From contig OX421964.1 of assembly GCA_949128115.1 (NCBI GenBank), positions 13,974,892-14,038,891 on the forward strand: a stretch of DNA of 64,000 nt, given 5' to 3'. The first letter of the stretch is position 1. Each line of letters begins with the position of its first letter. Shown here piece by piece: positions 23,662 to 35,801 of the stretch. The notes under the pieces were generated by a model that was not told the DNA's origin, did not search any database, and saw nothing but the letters and a program-made list of their open reading frames with translations. This stretch comes from Anaspis maculata (lineage: Eukaryota > Arthropoda > Insecta > Coleoptera > Scraptiidae). A program made the position numbers and the translations under genes.

Positions 23662-24891
23662 ATAAAACTCTTGAAAAAATGATTGCCTGGTTTTTTTCAA
23701 CGGCTACTGCTAATTAACGCATGCCGAACTGTCTCATACCCCACAACATCTTTACAGCTAAACCATGCGATTCCAGGTAAACGGTGCTCATTATGCTCAT
23801 TCACAGCTGGGTTTATAAAAAAAAAAAGCGAGTGCACTCGTAGTTTTCATTCAAGTGGCACTGCTTCCCCCATGCTTTAGAAAGTGGTATAGAAGCCGTC
23901 TCGTTGTGTTGCTATATGGTTTTTCCAAAGTGCTCGTAGAATTATCTCCATACACCATCATCATATCACCATTTTCCTCGAAACTATGATGGCACATAAT
24001 TCTATAATATACCCCGAGCTTTGGGAGCATGAATTTTTTAAAGAACAGGTACCTATCGGTTTTGTATGATAATAGCACTTTATACCTGCAGACCCTCGGT
24101 CGGAAACCTCACCTTATGCATCTAACAGGCCTCAAATATATCCATCTCGATGTGGGATGATAGAGAGGGATGGAGCCGATATAGCGCGCTTTGTCACATG
24201 CGGCGCTTAGGTCTTCTCGCGAGAAAAAGCCCTTAATTCGGCAATTTACAAAACCATAAACGAGCTATATCTATCTAACCAGCAGTTTCGTTCACCTTAT
24301 CGAACAATCCCGGTTGCCACCCGCCGCTCCCTACCCTCCACCCTCTGGCAGGGGATATCATACCAATACCGGATTTGAATATTTGAATTTTTGAATTGTG
24401 ACGAAGGTAAAAATGGCCGTTAAAACACAGCTAGATGATGTACCGAGGTATCTATTACCCCCTACCATCAAAAACATCATGATGATTAGTACAACAGTTA
24501 GCTATGTATCGGTTCATCTGTCCAGAGCATGTCGACTTGTTTTGGTTAATACATTCCGACGTAGCGAGCATATAGAAAAATTAGATATCTCATCTCAGAA
24601 AAATTAGGTACCTCATCTAATTTTTTTAAAACGCTGTGCGCCTCACCTCTGCTTCCATATCTATTTCATATTCTCCCTCCTTGCTATGATTAAAACATTG
24701 CGACGTAGCGGTCATATGGAAAAATTAGGTACCTCCTCTCATTGATTTTTTTAAAGCGCCGTGCATCCCTTCGTTCCCATGTTGTGAGCGTCGATAAATG
24801 AAACCGTACACCGATTTCACCGATGCATAAACACCTGCGTTTGGCTGGACCGCCAGCGCATAGGATGATAGACAGAGATGGGGAGCGAAAT

Positions 24892-24893
<2 letters not shown>

Positions 24894-24944
<51 letters not shown>
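24894..24944. repeat. (CT)n microsatellite in the right arm
   Basis: Mirror of the GA tract at 15996-16040, about 6 bp longer. Confidence 0.95.
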
Positions 24945-24946
<2 letters not shown>

Positions 24947-25577
24947 ATGCAGCGCTCATGCCCCCAATATGTGCAAGGACCTCCGACCATCAGGACCTTG
25001 CGAAGGACCTACCTTTCCGACTCCTTCGCATGTTCGATTGGAAGCAGCCATAAAACACGATCCGGCGGTTTTGGGTCATGCGGAGCAGGTAATACCGAGC
25101 GCGAGAGTAGAAGACCTACCGCTGTGCGCTTGGTCGAGCTGTGTTAAGAGGATGGCAGCGCTTCATCTCGCTCTTACCAATATAGCGCAAACGGTGTCGG
25201 AGGAGGTTCGACTGAGAAGACACGATGGCACATGCACCTGCCACTGTTCTGCTTTGCACCTGCAGCGGTAGGCATGAAGAGGAGGAGGAGGACTAAAGCG
25301 ACGGTCCAGGTAAACCGCGGGTTCAAGCTCGCAACGGTAAAACTGGTGTGCACATACTCTCAGGGTGTTATTACCTCTCTAGTAATTACCTCAATAATTA
25401 ATGAGCTCGGTTTCAGGATCCTGACCCATATCACGTCTCTATAGCACCCGGCGTCGTACCCTAAAGAGTGTACTGTAGAGCGGTAGGACCGGTCTAATTA
25501 CCGACGTCGTAATTACCTCCTCTGTAATTACATGTAATGAAACTTGATTCAGTCGCCCTCTTCTCTCTCTACTAATA

Positions 25578-28289
25578 CTATAAAAAAATACCAAACTTTC
25601 TCATCCAAACCTGCTGAGGCGTGTTTGCTATCAAAACTATATAATTCAGACCACCTCGATACAATGGCAATGTCAAAACTCTTGTGCGGTCACCGGAAGT
25701 CGAGTTAAGTCGTCATCTTTGAAAATTAGAGCCGAAGGTCAAAATTACAAAGTAGGCTGCAATTACCTTCATGATGGGTATCGATTCTTAGGTTTTTGGG
25801 GTCGCGGAACACGTATGAAATGGAACAAAAACGATTGGGTGCACCTTGCGCCCATATGGTCTACCTATGGGCCCAGAAGTCAGGCAAGCGAGAAAAATCC
25901 TACAAATTTTCGAAAATAGAAGTGAAATAATAATGTGAAATAGCTTCAATCTGTACTTGGTGATGATGCTGTACCAGCTGTTACATATGAAATTCATGAT
26001 GTTCACCTGTGAGCTGTCAAAAATACAAAATGGCGCCCATTTAAAACACACAGGGGAATAATTTATCGTGATTTTCTTTAGGGAGCTTCTACGTGTCACT
26101 AGCTAAGCACATGTTGTTCATCAGTGAACAACGACTAAGAAAGTTCCTTGCACTATTGGTGGTATTTTGCATCGTTTAGAAGATATCCGCCGCGAAACTG
26201 TTTCGGAACCGTTTTTGGACAATAGATTGAATACTTGAATAGGAGGAAAAACTTTGCATGTATAATTGAAATAACCGACCTAAAAATATTTGTTTTGTTT
26301 TATGTAGTCATGTTTTATGGTTTAGATTGCGTGATCTGTCATTCCTGGCTTATGGAGGGTCATAAATCCAAGATGTCCGCCGCTGTAGTGTAATTCAAAA
26401 AATTTCATGCTAACTTTGTCCAAAAGCGCAGGGGGGGGGGGCGAAAAAACTCAAAATGGCAGGTCTACAAACGATAGGTTTATTGCATTTGATCCAAAGC
26501 GCAAAATATCCAAAAAAAAAGATCCAAAACGCAAAATATCTAAATTAAGTACAAAATATTCAAAGTACAAAAATCGACATTAATACATGAGAGCTGAAAT
26601 TCGAGAGATCTATAGCACAATCCGTACAATGTAGAAAATGTCAAAAATATAAATGGTTTTGAGTTTCCTCCCCTTTCTTCAAATCCACCAGATGAGAAAG
26701 TTGCTTTTTTTTGACTCACCAGTTGAGAAGTTGACTTTTGACTCAAGTTGACTCCTTTCCAAACCTACCAGAAAGAGTTGGTTTTTGACTCAGATTCCTC
26801 CTTCTTTCCAGACCCGCCAGATGGAAATTGCTCAATGATTCAGGTTTCCTCTATCTTTTCAGGCCCTCTAGATATGTCTAGATTCTTAGAGTCGTCGACT
26901 AAGTCTTGCTTAGTAAGTTTAAACAAAAAGACTAAACTCGAGTCAAAAAGCAGCTCCTTATCTGGTGGACACAAACGGAGGAAACTCAAGTCAAAAAGCA
27001 ATTCCTGAAACTTGTGACTCTTTCTATTTTTGGTGGTTTGATTTCATATTTTGGATCTTTCGTATATTAGTCATTTTAGATTTGCATCTTAGGTACCGTA
27101 ACCTTTTGTATTTTAGATATTTTGCGTTTTAGATCAAACGCATTAGATATTTTCTAAGACTTTTCGTAACTAGATCTTTTTCCGCCACTCTATTTCTTCC
27201 TGTTTTCTGCAACAGTGCAACATTATTGAATAAAACGGTAGCAGAGCGACAGATTTTTCCATTAGTTTTTATCATGTAGGTGTCATTTTTCAATTTAAAT
27301 TTCAGATACATTTACTTTAGGTAGTTGTATCTGTTTATATATCTCAAATTATTGAAGACATAAAAACATAACTCTTCAGAAAATATAAGTAATGTACAGG
27401 TGCGGTAGATATTTATTATTTATTCAAATCCAACAATAAAGTTGGTATGAAATTTTCAAACTAATAACAGCGGTGGACATTTTGGATTTAGGACCCTCCA
27501 TGCATAGACCAGGAATGACAAATCAGGCAAAATACTTCATAAGACATGATTGCATGGAACAGACAGAATATATTTAGGTCGGTTATTTCAATTCTGCATG
27601 CAAGGTTTTTCCTCCTATTAGTCCTATTCCATTATTTAATCTGTTGTTCAAAAACGGTTCTGAAACAGTTTCGCGGCGGATATCTTTCAAACGATGCAAG
27701 ATACCACCAATAGTTTAAGGAGCTTTCTTAGTCGTTGTTCACTGATAAACAACATGTGCTTAACTAGTAACATGTAGGAGCTCCCTAAAAAAAAATCACG
27801 ATGAATTATTCCCGTGCGTGTTTTAAATGGGCGCTATTTTGGATTTTTGACAGCTCACAGGTGAACATCATGAATTTCACATGAAATAGCTGGTACAGCA
27901 TCATCACCAAGTACAGACTGGAGCTATTTCACATTATTATTTCACTTCTATTTTCGGAAATTTGTAGGATTTTTCTCGGTTGCCTGACTTCTGGGCCCAT
28001 AGGCAGACCATATGGGCGGCCGGTGTACCCAATCGTTTTTGTTCTATTTTATACGTCTTCAGCGACCCCGAAAATATAAGAATCGACACCCAACATATGG
28101 GTAATTGACGCTTACTTTGTAATTTTGACCTTCGGCTCTAGTTTTCAAAGATGACGACTTAACTCGACTTCCGGTGACCGCACGAGAGTTTTGACATTGC
28201 CATTGTATTGAGGAGGTCTGAGTTATATAGTTTTGACACCAAACACGCCTCAGCAGGTTTGGATGAGAAAGTTTGGTATTTTTTTATAG
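25578..28289. mobile_element. 2.7 kb foldback element with TA target duplication
   Basis: The ends are exact inverted repeats beginning CTATAAAAAAATACCAAAC, flanked by TA (25576-25577 and 28290-28291). The arms match with moderate divergence for ~830 bp (25578 to ~26410, and ~27440 to 28289). Weaker mirrored pieces continue inward (for example 26519-26545 against 27112-27136, and TTTTTGACTC motifs around 26707-26800 against 26943-27000), so nearly the whole element folds on itself around 26900. No transposase is visible. Joining the flanks at TA restores a sequence close to the uninterrupted copy at 15355-15375. It is therefore a younger insertion in the Polinton-derived right end. Confidence 0.85.
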
Positions 28290-28421
28290 TATTCCCTCCC
28301 CCTCCCCAAATCTCGGGTCCTAAGGGATAAATTTTTAGGAACTGCGGGTCAAATTTTTCTAATGGGTCTAGACAACAAATATGCAAAGTGGCTTGCTTGT
28401 ATCATCAAATGCCACTTTTTT

Positions 28422-28930
28422 TTGCGTACCGCCAGCACTAATACTTAGCACTGCTTGTTGGCAAGAAAAATATAATTTTCCTACGACGCCTTGCAACAGA
28501 ACTAGGCTTTCAGGTTCTCAGTTAGAATTGAAAATATTTTCAAACACCTTTACTGAAGCACCAAAAGCGTTCTGTGACATCCTGGATATTATTCTGAACA
28601 ACTTCGTTCTCTACAACTTTGCTTCTGCATGCATACTCATAAGAAATTATACGTAAAACGTAAAATTTCACTTCAAATTCAATTGACTTACAAATTCCAG
28701 TGAACACAGTCACGTTGAAATAACATCTATTAAATCTTATAACCATTGGGCAACACAACATTGATCCATAACGTCGAAAACACATTGACTTGTCGCCAGA
28801 AATAACGTTAAAGTCATTTCAATCTGATATTATTACTAAAAAAAAACTGCCACTCGTAGGTATTATGCCTTTTTTGCCAACAATCATATTTTCTGGCCTT
28901 GAAAATTCATAGCGTCGAAATTATGGATTA
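28422..28930. other. Sequence between the palindrome and AGAAATC block 2
   Basis: No gene recognised. The frame at 28381-28656 starts inside the element end and has no familiar motif. From about 28700 there are scattered AACGT/ACGTT-containing phrases resembling the 850-2640 array in very degraded form. Confidence 0.4.
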
Positions 28931-31560
28931 CTCGAAATCTTGTAAGTATTCTGAGAAATCCAGGAAATCTTGAAAAATCCCTAGAAATTCTTCAAAAATC
29001 TCGTAATCTTCTAAATTCCCTAGAAATCTCATTAAAATCTTCAAAAATTCACAGATATCCCGCAGAACTCTTGAGAAATGCATAGAAAATTTTGTGAATG
29101 CTCAGAAATACTTACAAAAACCATGCCGCAGAAATTTCCAAAAATCCATAGAAATCGTCAGAAAATTTTTAGGGATCCCATACGGATTTTTCTTTTGTAA
29201 CCCCATATCAACTTTTATTGTATAATATTATAGTTCAATATACAAATATATCGGTATAAATATGATAGATACGAACAAAGGAAAAAGATATGCTAAATGA
29301 TCCGGAAATTCTATAGAAATTCCTAGAAATTCTTGACATTCCTTAGAAATCTCGTAGAAATCCTCAGAAATCTTGGAAAATCCCTTGAATTCCCGTAGAT
29401 TGAAAAATCCATAGATCTCTAGAAGTTTTCCAAATTCTTGTAGAAATATAAAATATTGTAGAAATCTTCAAAAATCTTTAGAAATTCCTCGAATTTTTGT
29501 TGGAATCTTGAGAAATCTTTAGGAATTGTTGAAAATCAACACGAATTTCTCGGAAATTTCTAGAAATCCCTGAAAATCTTGTAGGAATATTCGGAAATTC
29601 CTAGAAATCCAAAACAAATTTTCAGAGATCCTATAGAAATTTTCAAGACTTCCTATAAATTCGCAAATATCCCCGGTAATTCCATAAAAATCTTTGGGAA
29701 TTCCCATGAATCTTGTAGAATCCTCCAGAAATCCCCAAAGTGAGAAATAATAAATTAAGAAATATTCTCAGAAATCTTCAAAAATACCGTAGGAATCTTG
29801 AAAACACCAGAAATTCCATACAAATCTTCACTCTAGCCCATAGATCCATTGAAATCTTCAATCCCAGAACTGTATAGAAATTCTCATAGATCCTTGGAAA
29901 TCTTAGAAACCCCGTGAAAATCTTTGGAAAACCTTGAAAATCTTGAAAAAATCTCTGAAAATCCTTGGAAATTCCGTGAAAATATTCGGAAATCTCTAGA
30001 AATTCTGAATAAATCTTGAGGAATCCAAGATTTCCCGTAGAACTTTTTAGAAATCCTTTGGAATTTTCACAGGAATCCTCAAAAATCTCGTAAACACGTT
30101 TGAGAATTATGTAAAATCTTTAGAAATGCCTAGAAATTCTTCAAAAAATCTCGTTGAATTCTTCAGATATCCCTGTATCCTCATACAAATCTTCATAAAC
30201 TCCTACAAATCTTGTGGAAATCTTGAGAAATTCATATAAATTTTTGAGCGTCCTCAAAACTCTCAAGAAATCCCTTCGAAATCTCTCAGAAAGATTTTGG
30301 AGGTCCCTGGAACTCCCGTAGAAATCTGCAAACATCAGATTTTCAGAAATACTGAGCAATTTTTAGAAATCTCATACGATCATCGGGAATCTCTAGAGAT
30401 CCCGCAGAAATCTTCAAAACTCCCTAGAAGTATTCTAGAGATCTTAAAAAAATCTCGTAGGAATCTCACAAATACTTCAATTCTTGAAAATGAATTCAGT
30501 CGAATGAGGGAATAAAGTTGAAAGAAAATCATCAGAAATCTCGTAGAAATTTCTTGAAGCTTTCAAAAATCTTGTAAAATATTCAGATATCTGAAATAAA
30601 CCGTGAAAGAAAATCTTTAGAAATCTCGAAGAATCTTGCTAGAAATCTTTAGAACTCCCCAAAATTTCCTTAGGAATCCTTTAGAAATGTCTAGAGATCT
30701 CTACAAGTCTTTCAAAATTACACAGGAATTTTGACAACCCTAGCAATTTTATAGAAATCCACATTCATTGTATTTTCCGTAAAAATCTTTAACACAATGG
30801 AGATTACATACACATCTTCAATCTCATAACTCCCTACACATTTTCTGAAATCCTTAGAAACCCCTAGAAATATTGTGGAAATCTTCAGAATTCTCCGAAT
30901 TCCGGAGAAAAATTCAGAAATCCTTAGAAATCCAAAACTAATCTACAGGGATCCCTAGAGATCCCGTTAGAATGTACAGAGTTCCCTAGAAAGTTTCACA
31001 TGAGTTCTAAGAAATCTCGTAAATATCTTTGGTAATCCTGTAGAAATCTTCAAAACTCTCGTGGGAATCTTGAGGAAACCCTGAAAATGTAATACAAATC
31101 TCTATGAATTCCTAGAAATCCTGCACAAATATTTGAGAAATCCATAAAAAAATTTGGGAATTCTCAACATTCTTCAAAAACTCCTACAAAAATTTTTGGA
31201 AATCCTTGGCAATCTCGTAGAAATTCCTAAAAAATTGAAATTCTTAAAAACTGTGGAAATCTGCGAAATGCCATACGAATCGTTAAAAATCTTAGATATC
31301 CCGTGGAAATCCTGAAAAATCCCTAGAAGTTTTTGGAAACCTCGTAGAAATATCTAGAAATTCCATAAAAATCTCTTGATATTCCGCAGAATTTTGAAAA
31401 CTGCTGAGAAATTCTCAAATCCTTGAATATATATCATAGAAGTTTTTTCGTAATCGCTATAAACCTTGGAAATATTAGAACATCTTTGAAAATTATTGGT
31501 TATCTCCAGAAATTTTAGAAATCCCTAGAATTGTCGTAGAATTCTACAATTACACAAATA
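28930..31560. repeat. Degenerate AGAAATC minisatellite block, copy 2
   Basis: Positions 29015-31458 are a direct, diverged duplicate of 2685-5125, of almost equal length (about 2.44 kb each). About 85 bp on the left and about 100 bp on the right are the same motif family but outside the matched segment. Frames such as 29519-29707 and 30141-30359 parallel frames in copy 1 simply because the DNA is duplicated. Confidence 0.85.
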
Positions 31561-32100
31561 TCGCATGATTTCACGTGCTTAGTTAACGGTTATTTTAGTA
31601 ATTAATGTAACTTGAAAAAAATTTCATCCGTGCTTCTGCACAATTTTCTACTTGAAAAACGTTTCTCTTGGCGTTAAAAAAAGGCCAAAGAGATCTTCTT
31701 CTGGTTTTTCTTCTAGGTAAGAGCAGGATGTTGGTTCCTATTTTGTATTTACTGGTTTTCCAACTGGTTAAGCGCGAGCAAAGCGAGTCACTTCTCGCTT
31801 CCATTGTACAATTTACTAATTCTGTTGCATTTTTGTGCTCCTAGGCTAGGCTTCTGGAAACGGAAGTATTGAGAATTTATAGAAAAAACAAGTGAGTATG
31901 CCTTCACGTGCGTGAGTCTCAGTAGCGCATTTTCTTAAAGAGGCATATTATGAACGTAAAGACAGTTGATTGAAGGAGAAACACCATTCCTTGTCCACTT
32001 TCTTCATTTGAAACTCATTGTGATATTTTGTTATCAGAATGGGGTACTTGCCAATATGAAATAGATTTGAATAAAAATTCTTTCACTCATCAATATTTTT
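31560..32100. other. Unannotated spacer
   Basis: No gene recognised. The phrase GGGGTACTTGCCAAT at 32040 recurs at about 47368 with similar downstream text ('agatttga', then 'tcatcaa'), so this end of the spacer belongs to a dispersed repeat. Confidence 0.4.
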
Positions 32101-33730
32101 TTGTTTGAGTCCATATAGCGAAAGAATTAGATCGCTATGTCTTCGGGTTTATGTTTTCCATTTATCTATTACTTTGAGGGCAGCGTATGGGGGTGGCAGC
32201 ATTCGGCAAAGTAACTGTTGCACAGTTTGAGTTAGGAGTTTCTAAATGTTTAAGGAAATATGACAATCAGTGAAAATTGTGAAAGTTGCATTTTTTTTGT
32301 TTGGGGGCGGGAGCTGGAAGCGGCAACTAATCAAAAGTGGCCTATCTCTTCCCATTTTTAGTCAGCTATCTATATAGCGGAACAATTAGATCGCTATGTC
32401 TTCAGGGTTCTGTTTTACATTCATATCTCACTTTGAGGGCAGCGTGTGGGGGCGGCAGCATTCGGCAAAGTAATTGTTGCACAGTTTCAGTTGGGAGTTT
32501 CTAAATATAAGGGGAATATGACAATCGGTGAAAATTGTGAAAGTTGCATTTTTTTTGTTTGGAGGCGGCAGCTGGAGGCGGCGGCTAATTCAAAGTGGCC
32601 TATCTTTTTCCAATTTCAGTCAGCTATCAATATAGTGAAAGAATTAGATCGCTATGTCTTCAGGTTCATGTTTCACATTTATCTCTCACTTTGGGGGCGG
32701 CGTGTGGGAGCGGCAGAGTTTGGCAAAGAAATACTTGCACAGTTTGAGTCAAGAGTTCCTAAATGTTCGAGGTAACATTATCAGCTGAATCAGTGAAAAT
32801 TGTTGAGAGTTGCTCTTTTTTTCTTTTGGGGGCGGAAGCTGGAGGCGGCGCCATATCAAGAGTAGCCCATCCTTTTCCATTTTTAGTCAGCTATTCATAT
32901 AGCGAAAAACTTAGATCGCTATGTCTTCGGGTTCATGTTTTTCATTTATCTCTTACTTTGGGGGCGGCGTGTGGGAGCGGCAGAGTCAAAGAAATTCTTG
33001 CACAGTTTGAGTCAAGAGTTCCTAAATGTTCGAGGTAACATTATCAGCTGAATCAGTGAAAATTGTTGAGAGTTGCACTTCATTTCTTTTGGGGGCGGAA
33101 GCTGGAGGCGGCGCCATATCAAGAGTAGCCTATCTTTTTCCATTTTTAGTCAGCTATTCATATAGCGAAAAACTTAGATCGCTATGTCTTTGGGTTCATG
33201 TTTTTCATTTATCTTTTACTTTGGGGGCGGCGTGTGGGAGCGGCAGCGTTCGGCTGAGCAAATGTTGCACAATTTGAGTTGGCAGTTCCTAAATGTTTAA
33301 GGAAACATCTCAATCAGTAACATTTATGAAAGTGGCACTTTTTATCGTTTGGGGGCGGAATCTGGGGGCGGAATCTGGGGGCGGCGACTATCGAAAAGTA
33401 GCCTATCCTTCCCCATTTTTAGTCAGCTATTGATATACCGAAAGAATCAGATCGCTATGTCTTCGGGTTTATGTTTTTCATTTTAAAGTGATTGGGGGCG
33501 GTTTTTAGCAGTTTTTTCATGTCGGCGGCGCATATTGAAGACGGAATGTTTCTTGGCTTACGTTTTTAAGTGGCAACTATGTATTATTCAAAAAATGAGA
33601 ACACCAGAGCATCAGGTCTGGTAGAAAGTGCAATATTATGTTATTTCAAGTTTATCGGGGGCGGTTTTCTCTATGTTGGCGGCGCAATATGGACATCCAA
33701 TATAGCCTAGCCCTCCTTTGGGAGTGGCAG
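32100..33730. repeat. ~265 bp tandem array with GGGGGCGG boxes
   Basis: Six units are marked by TTAGATCGCTATGTCTTC near 32127, 32386, 32645, 32911, 33176 and 33447, giving a spacing of 258-271 bp. Each carries GGGGGCGG or close variants and the phrase 'gcacagtttgagtt(g/c)'. A degraded tail with three more G-rich boxes runs to 33730. Three overlapping frames (32446-33277) share the same peptide text only because they read successive repeat units. Confidence 0.9.
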
Positions 33731-33788
33731 CTATATAACAGTGAAAAAATTAGAAGCTAGGTCGTCTAGTTTGGGAGGAGTTCGAGGA

Positions 33789-33870
33789 ACGGACGGACGG
33801 ACGGACGGACGGACGGACGGACGGACGGACGGACGGACGGACGGACGGACGGACGGACGGACGGACGGAC
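33789..33870. repeat. (ACGG)n microsatellite
   Basis: About 20 uninterrupted copies of a GGAC/ACGG tetranucleotide immediately after the GGGGGCGG array. The Thr-Asp-Gly-Arg repeat in the plus-strand frame is an artefact of it. Confidence 0.95.
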
Positions 33871-34988
33871 AAAGCGGTTGCAATAGCGATTTTCATCAAG
33901 ATGGAAAATGCGCTAAAAAGGAAAATGTGCTAAGAAAAATTTGCTTGATGCCTGCTCGTATGTCGTTGTCTCTTTTAGGACTCGGCGAGTCAGTGCCGTG
34001 TTGTATTTATTATCGTCAAACCGCAATTTCCTATCCTACTCGTATGCACAGTAAAACTGCACACACAAAAAAATAAACAAAAGCTGGAAAAATTGTTTCT
34101 GGGTCACTACTCATTTCCATCGCACGAAGAGAAGAGTTATTACAAAAATATCACAAAGGAAGCGTGTATAGTGGCTTGGAAGCACAAAGAACACTCTTCT
34201 CGATGCTTTTTAATGATGCAACTTTTTAACGAGAAAAATTCCAAGAGTGGAAAAACTTGACTTTCCGTGCAAGACTCTGTTCTGTTGTTACAAATTTTCC
34301 TCGGCTCATGTCTCTCGAAGTAGGTGGAAATCTTATACCGATGCAGGGAACATCTCATTATGGAAACATTACACGTTTCCCATCGTAATAATAGCAACAC
34401 AATAGCTTCGGTGGTGCCTCATACCACCACCTTTCGACCTTTTCCTCTGGGGGGTGATGAAGCTTCTGATACTCGAGAAGCCCTTCAAAACAATAGAGAT
34501 GAAGAGAGAAGTTGGCGAGTATATTTTGAGCTTTCTACCGCATACCTACATCAATAGAAACTGTCACGATGAAATGTTGCTGTGTTTTGCAAGGGAAAAG
34601 TTTCAGAATAGGTGTTGGAGTAACATACGAAGAAGTCGACCTATGGTCGACTGCGGAAATTAAATGATGAAGCCGGAAAATTGAGTTTAGTTCCAGTTTC
34701 GGTTCAATCCGAATGTGCTAGAAAAAATTAGTAAAAAAATCTTCGTTGTTTTATTTCCGGCTATTCCTAGTAATCATTTCTAAAGTTAAAAAAATTCATT
34801 ATTGGAACAGGAAATAACAAACATGCAGCAAAAACTGGCATTTATAGCCCACGCTGTTCTAGCCCACGTGATGTCCTACACCTCGGTGCTTCGCACCTCG
34901 GGCTGCGTACTGCGTTTTACGTTTATTCCAATCATATAAAGTCTCCACGAATTTAGTTTTCTTTTGCCTGACCTGCAGCTCAAATAAT
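33871..34988. other. Unannotated sequence
   Basis: No recognisable gene. Frames at 34140-34400 and 34324-34663 overlap on both strands. A hairpin-forming phrase CGGTGCTTCGCACCTCGGGCT occurs at 34889 and again, with variants, near 37231 and 37397. Confidence 0.4.
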
Positions 34989-34990
34989 GG

Positions 34991-35030
34991 TCAGGTCAGG
35001 TCAGGTCAGGTCAGGTCAGGTCAAGTCAAA
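34991..35030. repeat. (TCAGG)n tract
   Basis: Seven perfect TCAGG pentamers and one variant. TCAGG is the telomere repeat described in many beetles, but a forty-base interstitial tract is weak evidence. A shorter, broken TCAGG run lies at 36974-37015. Confidence 0.9.
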
Positions 35031-35057
35031 TCAATAAATGTTGATGTAATGCAAATG

Positions 35058-35258
35058 CAGGCGGCCCCGTGGCGCAGGCGGTTCTGTGACTGCCTGCGGT
35101 GCGGGAGGCCCCGGGTTCGATTCCCGGTGGAAAGTCTGGGTGTTGTGTTGTCCAAAATGGCACTTTTCTATGTAAACAATTGTGAAATGAATAAACGGGC
35201 AAAACTCCTATGGCAAAAAGCCGATAAGGAGAAAAACATTTATTATTATTATTATAAT
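35058..35258 (+). mobile_element. tRNA-derived SINE with target-site duplication
   Basis: The head contains an RNA polymerase III A box (TGGCGCAGGCGG) and a perfect B box (GGTTCGATTCC) at tRNA-like spacing. A non-tRNA body follows, then a (TTA)n tail. It is flanked by the 8 bp direct repeat TGCAAATG (35050-35057 and 35259-35266). The clean duplication and intact boxes suggest a fairly recent insertion. It is not a functional tRNA: the acceptor stem does not close after the B box. The opposite-strand frame at 35026-35322 is a shadow of it. Confidence 0.88.
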
Positions 35259-35266
35259 TGCAAATG

Positions 35267-35801
35267 TTAGCGGCCAACTTGTAGGTATGCAATGACTTAC
35301 TATGTATGCCGAATTTGCTCAAAATCCAGTGATTAGATTTGGAGTTATAACAAAAGAACCATTCTCAAGACAACTTTGAAAGCCTTTATTTCCGTTATAC
35401 TCGTAATGCGTTTCCGATATAAGTTTTTTCAAGAAATTCCTTATTTTTATGCACCTTCAGAAATATTTACGAAATAAATGTTACACCCAGATTAAATTAA
35501 AACCTACTCCTCGAGCGAATACAAGGTTATTTGAGACATTTGGAACAATTCAGTCTGAATTAAAAACAAAGCAAGAGTTGTTATTTCGATGATAATTACA
35601 GAAATGCCGACTGCCTGGCAATTGACGCTTCAATCAAAGTAGTTTCAATCTACAAGTATTTTCAAAAATACATCTCTTATGTATTGATCTATCTAACCAG
35701 CGCCTCCACCATGTCACGCCTAAAAGGGCTGTTGGCTCTTTCAGACGGGAGAGGGGTTGTGTATTTAGTTTAAATGAATAGAGCCAGAGTCTTCTCAGAT
35801 A
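35267..35801. other. Unannotated sequence with a stray 157 bp-family fragment
   Basis: No gene recognised. At 35700-35720 the phrase GCGCCTCCACCATGTCACGCC is the reverse complement of the core of the 38.3-39.6 kb array, so a fragment of that repeat lies here. Confidence 0.45.

Larger units (their letters stand above)
22992..25574. repeat. Right arm of the 2.55 kb inverted repeat
   Basis: Mirror of 15366-17916. The inner boundary falls at the sequence acaaagagagatgcccacc, only about 10 bp before the ORF start. The outer boundary falls at ctctctacta, next to the foldback inserted at 25578. Confidence 0.9.
15231..28421. mobile_element. Giant palindromic Polinton (Maverick)-derived element, non-autonomous
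   Basis: Outer ends at about 15231-15366 and 28290-28421 match each other in inverted orientation with a few differences. Inside them lie near-identical inverted arms (15366-17916 and 22992-25574). The assignment to Polinton rests on an integrase C-terminal fragment at 22209. Mirrored fragments of another protein end lie further in on both sides (about 18440 and 22540), so the duplication was originally longer. I see no DNA polymerase B, packaging ATPase or protease. The exact termini and a target duplication could not be fixed: the edges are poly-A/poly-T, and weak inverted similarity continues slightly outward. Without the later insertion at 25578-28289 the structure is about 10.5 kb. Confidence 0.7.

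Noticed and set aside
32446..33277. Three consecutive ORFs sharing peptide text (QFESRVPKCSR and SAESVKIVES type)
   Set aside because: Successive units of the ~265 bp array; no sign of coding constraint.
33741..34076. ORF with a Thr-Asp-Gly-Arg repeat
   Set aside because: Produced by the (ACGG)n microsatellite.
35063..35135. tRNA gene
   Set aside because: A and B boxes are present, but the 3' acceptor arm does not pair with the 5' end and a SINE body with tail and target duplication follows.
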